Shown here: piece by piece, positions 1-6,293 of the stretch
Position numbering within the stretch: the stretch's first letter is position 1
Layout of the letters: each line of letters starts with the position of its first letter
DNA from: Planctomycetaceae bacterium UBA6172
GTDB taxonomy: Bacteria; Planctomycetota; Planctomycetia; Pirellulales; Pirellulaceae
NCBI GenBank assembly: GCA_002422955.1
Contig: DITY01000083.1
Coordinates: forward strand, 1-6,293
Reading direction: 5' to 3'
Length of the DNA: 6,293 bases
Program-made: the position numbers and the translations under genes
Notes under the pieces: generated by a model
The model's database searches: none
Told to the model about the DNA's origin: nothing
Seen by the model: only the letters and a program-made list of their open reading frames with translations

Positions 1-840
1 TATCCGCAGGGGGGCGCGGCGAACTGGGGCAACGGTTACTTGCCCGCGGAGCATCAAGGCACGCCGCTGCGTCCCCAGGGTTCGCCGATCCTCGATCTCC
101 AGCCGCCGCGGGGTGTCACCCGCGACCGTCAGCGCGCCAACCTCGATCTGCTCGCGCGGCTGAACCAAGCCCACAGCCGCCGCCATCCTCAGCATGCGGA
201 ACTCGCGGCCCGCATGGCGAACTACGAGCTGGCATTTCGCATGCAAATGCAGGTCCCCGAGCTGCTCGATTTGAATCGCGAATCGCGCGCGACGCTGGAG
301 CAATATGGTGTCGGTGACGACGCGACCGATGCGTTCGGCCGCAAATGTCTGCTCGCCCGCAAGCTGGTGGAGCAAGGGGTGCGATTCGTGCAGCTCTACC
401 ACGGCAGCTGGGATAGCCATGATTACATCGCGCGGGCGCACACGCAGTTGGTCCGTGGCGTCGATCGGCCGATCGCGGCCTTGATCGCCGATTTACACCA
501 GCGCGGCCTGCTCGACGAAACGCTGATCGTGTGGTGTGGCGAGTTCGGCCGGACGCCGGACAACGGCGTGAGAGGCGGGACGGCCTATGGTCGCGATCAC
601 AACATCAAGGCGATGACGATTTGGCTGGCCGGGGGCGGCGTCCGAGCCGGGCAGACGATCGGCGCGACCGATGAGTTGGGGATGGAAGCGGTCGAGGCGG
701 TCCACCCCGTCCGCGACCTGCACGTCACGCTGCTGCGGTTGCTGGGGTTGGATGACAACCGCTTGACCTACTACCACGCCGGTCGCTTCAAACAGCTCAG
801 CCAATTCGGCGGCAGCGTGATCGACGAGCTGATCGGCTGA
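1..840 (+). CDS. DUF1501 family protein, C-terminal part (5' end outside window)
   Basis: The reading frame is open from the first base to TGA at 838-840, giving 279 residues. The first codons (YPQGGAANWGNGY) already read as protein, so the gene starts upstream; the TTG at base 40 is not a credible start. The sequence matches the C-terminal region of DUF1501 (PF07394), a family with an alkaline-phosphatase/sulfatase-like fold. Visible motifs, numbered from base 1, are HGSWDSH at 134-140, WCGEFGRTP at 178-186, and DHN at 199-201 followed by AMTIWLAGGGVRAG. The Asp and His residues in these motifs are the likely metal or active-site positions. Members of the family are usually Tat-exported, and in Planctomycetes they often sit just downstream of DUF1549/DUF1553 cytochrome-like genes; neither the signal peptide nor such a neighbour is in view. 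The substrate is unknown, although a secreted hydrolase role is often assumed. The gene converges with the minus-strand hydrolase gene. Family assignment is firm; function is not. Confidence 0.9.
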   Translation, partial: YPQGGAANWGNGYLPAEHQGTPLRPQGSPILDLQPPRGVTRDRQRANLDLLARLNQAHSRRHPQHAELAARMANYELAFRMQMQVPELLDLNRESRATLEQYGVGDDATDAFGRKCLLARKLVEQGVRFVQLYHGSWDSHDYIARAHTQLVRGVDRPIAALIADLHQRGLLDETLIVWCGEFGRTPDNGVRGGTAYGRDHNIKAMTIWLAGGGVRAGQTIGATDELGMEAVEAVHPVRDLHVTLLRLLGLDDNRLTYYHAGRFKQLSQFGGSVIDELIG

Positions 841-900
841 GACGTCCCCTGCCCCGAAACGGCTCAGGGTTCGGTCAGAGGATTCGGCTCGCGCATCGAA

Positions 901-1989
901 CTATCCCAGGTGCCGCGCGAAGAACGCTTGCGTTCGCCGCCACATCTCGGGCGACAGCACGTGACCGGTTTCGGGTTCGATGAAGGCGCTGAATTGTTCC
1001 GCGGCCCCTTGCGCGGCATACATCGCGCGGATTCGCTCGATACCGACTTTGGCGTGTTCGATCGGGCTGCCACCGTCGGTTTCGCCGAGGTTCAGGTGCA
1101 GCGCTCGCGGCGCGATCAGACCTGCCATCTCGGGGGTATCGCCATACTTCAACCAGCCTGGGACGAAGTTCGGGAAGCAATGCAGGATCTTGGTGTCGTG
1201 AATCGCCGCGTAGGTCGGCAGGCAGCAGTTGCCGACGACCGCCTTGATCCGTGGTTCGTGGGGACCGACCAACCAGGCGTGCGTCGAACCCATCGAATGG
1301 CCGTAGCAACCGATCCGCGCGGCGTCGACTTCGGGGCGTTCGACCAGGCAATCGATCGCCCGCCGCATGTCGAGGACGTTCTTCCAGGCCATCGATTGGC
1401 CCTGGACGACGTACCGCAGGAACTCGAACCGTTCGAAGTTGCCGCCCGCCAACTGTTTGCCCGGGTCCTGGCGTTCTTCGAAGCAGAGCGCGTCGGGACA
1501 GAGGACCACGTAGCCCAACTTGGCCAGCTCCGCCCCGGTGTGGTGCATCGGGTTGCCGGCGAGGCCCGCGGGTTCACTTTTGCCCAGGTGATACTCGCCA
1601 TTGTGCTGGTGCCAGATCGCCACGGCGGGGGCTGGGGATGTGGCGGTCACGCCATCGGGGATCAGCAGCATCGCCGGAACGCGATCGCCCGGTTCGACTT
1701 CGTAGCTCAGCGATTCGATGCGGTAGCCTGGCCGCCGGATCGTCTCCCGCAACTCGACTCGCAGCGGGCCGGGTTCGGGCCAGGGGCCGCCCAAGCATTC
1801 GACCAATCGTTGTCGCAGCGTCTCGGTCTCGTTGGCCACTGGGGCGGCTCCCGCGGGTTGGGGCACAGCTGGGGCCGCGTTCGCAGCGCTGTCCGCGCCC
1901 AGCCAGTGGCCGGCACCGTAGGCCAACGCCGAACCGGCGGTCGCGCGGGCGAGGAAGCCGCGACGATTTTCGGGTTCCTGATCACTCAT
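901..1989 (-). CDS. Tat-exported alpha/beta hydrolase (Abhydrolase_7 / acetyl xylan esterase-like)
   Basis: A 362-residue protein. An in-frame start exists further upstream at 2022, but ATG at 1989 is preferred: it has GGAG seven bases before it and puts a normal Tat signal at the very N-terminus. That signal is NRRGFLARA (twin Arg at 9-10), then an Ala/Gly-rich stretch and a probable ANA cleavage site near residue 38, so the product should be exported folded. The catalytic domain shows the nucleophile elbow GHSMG with Ser232, a likely acid Asp305 in GETDGG, and His343 in ETGHV. Upstream motifs are WHQHNGEYHLGKSEPAGL at 126-143 and LGYVVLCPDALCFEER at 158-173. These resemble the Abhydrolase_7 / dienelactone hydrolase-like group, often annotated as acetyl xylan esterase or a prolyl-oligopeptidase-like hydrolase. 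A carbohydrate-ester or other ester substrate is plausible but cannot be read from sequence. Its start overlaps the exonuclease stop by four bases (ATGA), implying translational coupling. Confidence 0.88.
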   Translation of the reverse strand: MSDQEPENRRGFLARATAGSALAYGAGHWLGADSAANAAPAVPQPAGAAPVANETETLRQRLVECLGGPWPEPGPLRVELRETIRRPGYRIESLSYEVEPGDRVPAMLLIPDGVTATSPAPAVAIWHQHNGEYHLGKSEPAGLAGNPMHHTGAELAKLGYVVLCPDALCFEERQDPGKQLAGGNFERFEFLRYVVQGQSMAWKNVLDMRRAIDCLVERPEVDAARIGCYGHSMGSTHAWLVGPHEPRIKAVVGNCCLPTYAAIHDTKILHCFPNFVPGWLKYGDTPEMAGLIAPRALHLNLGETDGGSPIEHAKVGIERIRAMYAAQGAAEQFSAFIEPETGHVLSPEMWRRTQAFFARHLG

Positions 1990-2810
1990 GTCTGCTCTCC
2001 GGTTTCCCAAGGATCGACCCAATCGTTCCAGTGCGTCAAGTAATCGGCATAGCCGCGGTTCGTCTCGCGTCGCTGCTCCAGCCAGTCGCGGGCGGCGGCG
2101 ACCAGTTCCCGTTCGCGGCCGCGGCTGATCCGGCCCATCAGCACCATCGCCCGCAGGAAGACGAAGTAGGTGTCGAGGACATCGCAGCGGCAGTAATCGG
2201 CGATCGCCTGCAGTTCGCCACTGTGATACATCGCTTGGACCTGGTCGCCCTTGACCGCCAGCTTGCCCGGCTTGGCGACCAATTGTGCCGCCAGATCGAG
2301 ACCGCCGCGAAACCAGGTCGCGTTGAAGTTGGTCAGGAACTCGTGCAGGTCGAGATGGGATTCGACGTTGTACCGGTTACGGCACTGCTTGTAGCTCGGT
2401 CCCGAGAGGTTGAACCACGCGGGGAGCGACAGGCCATAGCGAAACGCGGCCAATTCCATCAGCGGGATGTCGAAGCCGCGGCCGTTGAACGTCACCCACT
2501 GCGGACGACCATACGCTTCCCAGCCCCGCCAGAAGTGATCGGCGATCACGTGCGGGCGAAATCGCGGTTCGTCGAGCGAGACGATGTCGATCAGATCGAG
2601 ATCGACGCCGACTTTGGCGATGATCACCGCGGCGGGGATTTGGAAGGTGTAGGGGATGAAGGTCTTGCCCGACTGCTCGACCAATTCTTCTTGAAACCGC
2701 CGGATCGCTTCTTCCGCCGACAGCGATTCATGGGGATACTTGACCGCTGCGACCAGCTCGCCATCCGCTACGCTTTCGACATCAAAAATCAGGTGTGCAA
2801 CGCGATCCAT
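1986..2810 (-). CDS. Predicted PolB-like 3'-5' exonuclease (DNA_pol_B_exo2, PF10108-like)
   Basis: A 274-residue cytosolic protein with the DEDDy exonuclease pattern. Exo I is FDVES with Asp10 and Glu12. Exo II is VTFNGRGFDIP with Asp114. Exo III is DYCRCDVLDTY, with Tyr206 and Asp210 in the Y-x3-D spacing. These match the stand-alone proofreading-like domain annotated as predicted 3'-5' exonuclease related to PolB. It has no polymerase domain, and the length fits the free-standing family. It should remove nucleotides from 3' ends of DNA (or RNA) with two metal ions, but its biological role is unclear. The ATG at 2810 is well placed because Exo I begins only nine residues later. No clear Shine-Dalgarno precedes it (the upstream sequence is pyrimidine-rich), which is not rare in planctomycetes. 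It is the first gene of a minus-strand pair, and its TGA overlaps the ATG of the exported hydrolase. It is divergent from pepT. Confidence 0.87.
   Translation of the reverse strand: MDRVAHLIFDVESVADGELVAAVKYPHESLSAEEAIRRFQEELVEQSGKTFIPYTFQIPAAVIIAKVGVDLDLIDIVSLDEPRFRPHVIADHFWRGWEAYGRPQWVTFNGRGFDIPLMELAAFRYGLSLPAWFNLSGPSYKQCRNRYNVESHLDLHEFLTNFNATWFRGGLDLAAQLVAKPGKLAVKGDQVQAMYHSGELQAIADYCRCDVLDTYFVFLRAMVLMGRISRGRERELVAAARDWLEQRRETNRGYADYLTHWNDWVDPWETGEQT
1997..2000 (-). promoter_or_regulatory. Shine-Dalgarno of the Tat hydrolase gene
   Basis: On the minus strand this reads GGAG (within CCGGAGAGCAGACATG), with seven bases between it and the ATG at 1989. It lies inside the last codons of the exonuclease gene. 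It decides the hydrolase start in favour of 1989 over 2022 and lets ribosomes reinitiate or bind independently at the ATGA junction. Confidence 0.6.
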
Positions 2811-2927
2811 GGAGAACGCCGAAAGGGGAAGTGGCGGAGGCAGCTGGCTTGAAGGTCCCCACTATAACGACATTTCGTCCACCGTCCCGATCCTCGGACC
2901 GTCCCTTTTCCTCCGCAGGCTTTGCCC
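2811..2927. promoter_or_regulatory. Divergent intergenic region with -10-like sequence
   Basis: This 117-base gap separates the divergent exonuclease and pepT genes, so it should carry promoters for both directions. The only AT-rich core is ACTATAACG at 2861-2869. Read on the plus strand it gives TATAAC (2863-2868). Read on the minus strand it gives TATAGT (2866 down to 2861), five of six matches to the sigma-70 -10 consensus and about 50 bases before the exonuclease ATG. No convincing -35 hexamer is found at the right spacing for either strand. A direct repeat ACCGTCCC occurs at 2881-2888 and 2898-2905. The promoter call rests mainly on gene layout. Confidence 0.3.
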
Positions 2928-4166
2928 GTGATCCTTGAGTCCCGCTTGCTCGCCCGGTTCTTGCGCTATGTCCGTATCGGTACCGCGGCGGACCCGACCG
3001 CTACGGCCTACCCGAGCAGCCCGGGGCAGTGGGACCTCGGCAAGGTTTTGGCACAGGAACTGATGGCGATGGGCGCCGAGGATGTCCAGCACGATCGCTA
3101 CGGCTTGGTCTGGGGGACGATCCCCAGCACGCTCGGCCCCGGCCTGCCGACCGTCGCCTTGATCGCGCATTTGGACACGTCGCCCGAAGCCCCTGGCAGC
3201 GACGTGAACCCGCAGGTGATCGAGGCCTACGACGGCGGCGTGATCGTGTTGGAAAGCGGCGCGGTGATCGATCCGGCCCAAACGCCCGGCATGCGCGAGT
3301 TGATCGGCAAGACGTTGGTGACGACCGATGGCAAGACGCTGCTGGGCGCGGACGACAAGGCCGGGGTGGCGATCATCATGGAGCTCGCGCATCACCTGAT
3401 CGAACGCCCGTTCCTGCCGCACGGCCCCGTCCAGTTGCTGTTCACCTGTGACGAGGAGATCGGCCGGGGCACTGACAAGATCGATCTGGTGCAGCTCGCG
3501 GCGACCGTCGCCTACACGCTCGATGGCGGCGGGGCCGGGATGATCGACGTCGAAACCTTTTCCGCCGACGCGATCCGGGTCCGGTTCATCGGCCACAACA
3601 TCCATCCGGCCATCGCCCAGGGGCGGATGATCAACAGTCTGCGTGGGGCAGCCGCCTTTGTCGACGCGTTGCCCAAGGCCGAGCTGACTCCCGAAACGAC
3701 TGGCAACCGCCAGGGCTTCATTCACGTGCATGACATCCGCGGCGGGGTCGGCCAGTGCGATGTCGATCTGATCCTGCGGTCGTTCGATGCCAGCGAGCTC
3801 GATCGGTTCACCGAGATCGTTACCTCCACCGCCGAGGCCGCGGCGCGAGCGATCCCGGGATTGCGGGTCGAGTTTGTGCGCCGTCGCCAGTATCGCAACT
3901 TGGCCGAGGGGCTCAGTCGCTTGCCCGAATCGTACGAACTGGCCGAACTCGCTTTCGCGAATCTCAAACGCCCCTACACCAAGGCGATCGTGCGTGGCGG
4001 CACCGACGGATCGCAGTTGACCGAGAAGGGGTTGCCAACCCCGAACTTGTCGAGCGGCCAGCACAACATCCATTCGGTGCTCGAGTTCGCCTGCTTGGAC
4101 GAGATGACTCAAGCGACCGAACATCTGGTCGAACTGTTGCGACTCTGGAGCGAACGTCGATCCTAA
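2928..4166 (+). CDS. pepT: Peptidase T (tripeptide aminopeptidase, M20B zinc peptidase)
   Basis: A 412-residue cytosolic enzyme that removes the N-terminal residue from tripeptides. Numbering from GTG at 2928, the two-zinc site is complete: His81 and Asp83 in AHLDTS, the Asp pair at 142-143 in GADDKAG, the Glu pair at 176-177 in CDEEIGRG, Asp199 in TLDGGGAG, and His382 in GQHNIHSVLE. The lid/dimerisation domain carries GHNIHPAIAQGRMINS at about 222-237, the PepT version of the substrate-contacting GxxxHP motif. RGGTDGSQ at about 356-363 is also typical. Length agrees with known PepT proteins. The start is uncertain: a TTG at 2922 is in frame two codons earlier, but GTG is the stronger codon and has GCAGG eight bases upstream, whereas TTG would be only two bases from it. 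The next gene, a sensor kinase, follows on the same strand after 84 bases. Related M20 peptidases are the only realistic alternative. Confidence 0.92.
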   Translation: MILESRLLARFLRYVRIGTAADPTATAYPSSPGQWDLGKVLAQELMAMGAEDVQHDRYGLVWGTIPSTLGPGLPTVALIAHLDTSPEAPGSDVNPQVIEAYDGGVIVLESGAVIDPAQTPGMRELIGKTLVTTDGKTLLGADDKAGVAIIMELAHHLIERPFLPHGPVQLLFTCDEEIGRGTDKIDLVQLAATVAYTLDGGGAGMIDVETFSADAIRVRFIGHNIHPAIAQGRMINSLRGAAAFVDALPKAELTPETTGNRQGFIHVHDIRGGVGQCDVDLILRSFDASELDRFTEIVTSTAEAAARAIPGLRVEFVRRRQYRNLAEGLSRLPESYELAELAFANLKRPYTKAIVRGGTDGSQLTEKGLPTPNLSSGQHNIHSVLEFACLDEMTQATEHLVELLRLWSERRS

Positions 4167-4229
4167 GCGGTCGCGCGGGCCGAGCCCTGCCGCCGCGAAG
4201 CGATCCGCGGCCCTGGCCGTCGCGACTGC
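4167..4229 (+). other. GC-rich potential stem-loop in the pepT-kinase gap
   Basis: Immediately after the pepT TAA, bases 4167-4175 (GCGGTCGCG) can pair with 4221-4229 (CGCGACTGC) in nine pairs including one G-T wobble. Inside it, GGGCCG at 4177-4182 can pair with CGGCCC at 4208-4213. An alternative inner pairing, CCGCG 4193-4197 with CGCGG 4206-4210, competes with the inner stem. There is no T-tract after it, so it is not a classic intrinsic terminator. It may attenuate read-through, protect the pepT message end, or be chance in GC-rich DNA. Confidence 0.3.
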
Positions 4230-4237
4230 CCCCTTGC

Positions 4238-4243
4238 AAAGGA
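4238..4243 (+). promoter_or_regulatory. Shine-Dalgarno of the sensor kinase gene
   Basis: AAAGGA sits seven bases before the GTG at 4251, which is good spacing. It supports GTG rather than a later codon as the start, and the first transmembrane segment follows sensibly about 17 residues in. Confidence 0.6.
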
Positions 4244-4250
4244 ACTCGAG

Positions 4251-6293
4251 GTGAGCGGAAGACTGCGTGATTGGGGATTGCGACTCGGATCGAGACTGAC
4301 GCCGTGGCTGGTGCTCGGGGGCGTCGTCGCCCTGGTTGATGTCTGGTCGCCGGTCCGCTGGGATTGGTGTGTCCTGCACCTGACGGTCCTGCTGTTGGCG
4401 TTGCAGTTCATCGGCCGTCAGCAGACCCCGCGGCTGCTGCTGGCGTTGGTCGGGCTGAGCCTGTTGCCGGTGTTGTTCCGTTTGCCGGCCGCGCCGGAAC
4501 CGGTTCGCTGGTGGGTCCTGATCGCGCTCGTGTCCGCCGGCGGCTACCATTTCGAGACCCAGCGGCGGCGGCAGCAGCGGCTGAAGATTCGCCAACAGCT
4601 GCAGCGACGCGTCCGCCGCCGGACGTTGCAGATCAATCGGATCAACAACGCGCTGCGACGTGAAATCGCCCGCCGCCAAGAGACCCAGCAGAAGCTCGAC
4701 CGCGCCGAGACGCACCTCGAGTCGCTGGCCCAGCGGATGAAATTACAGGTCCTCCGCAAAGACCTCGATGGCGTGATCACCTATGCCAATGAAGCGTTTT
4801 GTCACGGCGTCGGGCGGACGGTCGATGAGGTGATCGGCAGTACCGATGCCGACTTGTACCCCGCGCCGATCGCCGCCGGCTACCGCGAGGATGACGATCG
4901 GGTGCTCCGCACCGGCCAGCCCGTCGACCATATCGAATCCCATCCGACGGCCGACGGATCGACCGGTTGGGTGCAAGTCTTCAAGGCGCCGGAGTACGAC
5001 GAGCAGCACCGGATCATCGGGATCCGGATGGTCTTTTGGGACGTCACCGACAGCTATCGCCGGACCGCCGAATTGCGCCGCAGCGAAGCCCGCAAACGGG
5101 CGTTGTTCGAAGCGGCTCGCGAAGCCATCATGTTGGTCGATGACGCGGGCGTGGTCGTCGAAGCCAACCCCGCGGCCGAGACGCTGCTGTCCCGCGACGG
5201 CCATCATCTCGCTGGGCAACGTCTCGATCAGATCGCCCTCCCCGATTCGAACCTCAGCGACACGGTCACTGGCGACGAGCGCCCCGCGGACGTCGTCGGC
5301 CGTGGCGATCAGAAGCTGCGGTGGATCGATCTGCCGGTCGGCCAGCGCCGCGAAATCATCCTGCGGCCGATCGGCGAAACGCCGTTCCCAGCGGAAGTGT
5401 CGGTCCACCCGATTCCGCTCGAAAACTCGCGTGGGCTGGCGATCTTCGTTCGCGATTCGACGTTGCGGCACCGCGTGATGGCCGAACTCCGCGAGTCCAA
5501 ACTCGCCGCCGAAGATGCGAGCCGGATCAAGAGTGAGTTCATGGCCAACGTCAGCCATGAGATCCGCACGCCGCTGGGCGGGATCACCGGTTCCGCGGAA
5601 CTGCTCGCCCACATGGACCTGTCGCCCAAGGCGCAGCAGTACGTCGAGATGATCCGCGACAGCGGCGAATTGCTCAGCGGGATCATCGGCGACATCCTCG
5701 ACCTCTCGTCGATCGAAGCGGGCCGGCTGAAGATCAACCCGACACCGACTGATCTGCATCGTTGCCTGGGCGAGCCGTTTCGGGCCTTGGCGACCCGCGC
5801 GATCGGCAAGGATCTGGAACTGATCCTGCACATCCATCCCGATGTCCCCCAGATCGGGATGGTCGACGCCAATCGGCTCCGCCAAGTCGTCATCAACCTG
5901 GCCGGCAACGCGATCAAGTTCACCCCCAAAGGGCACGTGTGGTTCTGTGTCAGCGTCGACCATCGCCCGAGTCACCCCGATGGGCAGCGAACGGCCCCGT
6001 CCGATGGCCCGCGGTCGGCCGGGAAGGCGGAAGGGAGCTCTCGGTGGTTGCGGCTCGAGATGATCGACAGCGGGATCGGGATCGCCAAGGACCAGTTGGA
6101 AAAGATCTTCGTCCCCTTCGAGCAGGGTGACACGGGCACGACGCGACGGTTCGGCGGCACCGGGCTCGGTTTGTCGATCAGCGAGCAGTTGGTCCGTCGC
6201 ATGGGCGGCACGATCGAAGTGATCAGTCGCCCCGGTCGCGGCAGCACCTTTCGCTGCCTGATCCCCTTGCCGCCGATGGAGCCGTCGTCCCGG
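4251..6293 (+). CDS. Membrane PAS-PAS sensor histidine kinase, possibly hybrid (3' end outside window)
   Basis: The frame is open from GTG 4251 to the last base, giving 681 residues with no stop. Hydrophobic stretches at about 17-33, 39-55, 60-78 and 85-101 suggest up to four membrane segments with almost no extracytoplasmic domain. An Arg/Gln-rich, probably coiled-coil linker spans about 101-165. PAS 1 (about 166-268) contains KDLDGVITYANEAF and ends in FWDVTD. PAS 2 spans about 281-402 and contains AIMLVDDAGVVVEANPAAE. The HisKA domain has ANVSHEIRTPLGGI with phospho-acceptor His436. The HATPase_c domain has the N box INLAGNAIKF (Asn549, Asn553), G1 DSGIGI (Asp606), F box FVPFEQGD, and G2 GGTGLGLSI (635-643), so it should be catalytically active. 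The sensed signal is probably cytoplasmic or in the membrane, but the ligand is unknown. The final residues look like a linker after the ATPase domain, so receiver or HPt domains may follow. No response regulator is in view. Confidence 0.93.
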   Translation, partial: MSGRLRDWGLRLGSRLTPWLVLGGVVALVDVWSPVRWDWCVLHLTVLLLALQFIGRQQTPRLLLALVGLSLLPVLFRLPAAPEPVRWWVLIALVSAGGYHFETQRRRQQRLKIRQQLQRRVRRRTLQINRINNALRREIARRQETQQKLDRAETHLESLAQRMKLQVLRKDLDGVITYANEAFCHGVGRTVDEVIGSTDADLYPAPIAAGYREDDDRVLRTGQPVDHIESHPTADGSTGWVQVFKAPEYDEQHRIIGIRMVFWDVTDSYRRTAELRRSEARKRALFEAAREAIMLVDDAGVVVEANPAAETLLSRDGHHLAGQRLDQIALPDSNLSDTVTGDERPADVVGRGDQKLRWIDLPVGQRREIILRPIGETPFPAEVSVHPIPLENSRGLAIFVRDSTLRHRVMAELRESKLAAEDASRIKSEFMANVSHEIRTPLGGITGSAELLAHMDLSPKAQQYVEMIRDSGELLSGIIGDILDLSSIEAGRLKINPTPTDLHRCLGEPFRALATRAIGKDLELILHIHPDVPQIGMVDANRLRQVVINLAGNAIKFTPKGHVWFCVSVDHRPSHPDGQRTAPSDGPRSAGKAEGSSRWLRLEMIDSGIGIAKDQLEKIFVPFEQGDTGTTRRFGGTGLGLSISEQLVRRMGGTIEVISRPGRGSTFRCLIPLPPMEPSSR

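Noticed and set aside
854..874. Possible terminator hairpin CCGAA / TTCGG between the convergent genes
   Set aside because: Only five pairs with an 11-base loop and no T-tract. It is too weak to call, and nothing else structured is evident in the 60-base gap.
910..2043. A 377-codon plus-strand open frame opposite the Tat hydrolase
   Set aside because: The minus-strand frame has a Tat signal, GHSMG nucleophile elbow and catalytic His with a good ribosome binding site. The opposite frame has none of these and is a shadow.
1251..2852. A 533-codon plus-strand open frame spanning the hydrolase and exonuclease genes
   Set aside because: It runs across two well-supported minus-strand genes and their junction, and its product is Arg/Pro/Ser-rich without motifs. 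It is a shadow frame of high GC content.
2922..2924. TTG at 2922 as the pepT start
   Set aside because: It is in frame, but the weaker start codon lies only two bases from the GCAGG element. GTG at 2928 has the better codon and spacing, though the difference is only two residues.
2862..4715. A 617-codon open frame on the minus strand, antisense to pepT and the start of the kinase
   Set aside because: pepT on the other strand has all catalytic motifs. The antisense product is an Arg/Gln/Asp-rich sequence with no recognisable domain, as expected from the complement of GC-rich codons.
4743..5975. A 410-codon minus-strand open frame antisense to the kinase
   Set aside because: The plus strand encodes complete PAS, HisKA and ATPase motifs over the same bases. 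The antisense product shows no domain pattern.
1..6293. Mobile element, CRISPR array, tRNA or defence system
   Set aside because: No transposase or integrase motif, no terminal inverted repeats, no regularly spaced repeats and no tRNA-like fold was seen. The lone exonuclease has no defence partner in view.

Overview
The window looks like an ordinary chromosomal stretch from a planctomycete, most likely of the Pirellulales type. The reasons are a DUF1501 gene (a family greatly expanded in Planctomycetes), a Tat-exported alpha/beta hydrolase of the type common in these genomes, a PAS domain style frequent in planctomycete kinases, high GC (in the 60s percent by eye), and genes in loose, strand-switching arrangements with variable Shine-Dalgarno use. 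The assignment is inferred from gene content. No rRNA or other taxonomic marker is present.

Layout from left to right. (1) Bases 1-840, plus strand: the C-terminal part of a DUF1501 protein whose start lies outside the window. (2) Bases 901-1989 and 1986-2810, minus strand: a two-gene unit read right to left. A predicted PolB-like 3'-5' exonuclease comes first, followed by a Tat-signal alpha/beta hydrolase whose ATG overlaps the exonuclease stop as ATGA. The unit converges with the DUF1501 gene across a 60-base gap. (3) Bases 2811-2927: a short divergent intergenic region with AT-rich -10-like sequence and a small direct repeat. (4) Bases 2928-4166, plus strand: peptidase T, an M20B-type zinc aminotripeptidase with its metal ligands intact. 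(5) Bases 4167-4250: a GC-rich gap able to fold into a hairpin, ending in a good Shine-Dalgarno. (6) Bases 4251-6293, plus strand, running off the right edge: a membrane-anchored PAS-PAS sensor histidine kinase with complete H, N, G1 and G2 boxes. It may be hybrid, but any receiver domain would lie beyond the edge.

The genes do not form one recognisable pathway. Two products are probably exported (DUF1501 and the hydrolase), two are cytosolic (exonuclease and peptidase T), and one is a membrane sensor. I see no CRISPR array, tRNA, rRNA, insertion sequence, phage gene or toxin-antitoxin pair, and no convincing new system. The points most worth a second look are the tight coupling of a nuclease with an exported esterase-like enzyme, an apparent excess of the hexamer CGATCG across the whole window, and an extra loop in the kinase ATPase domain.
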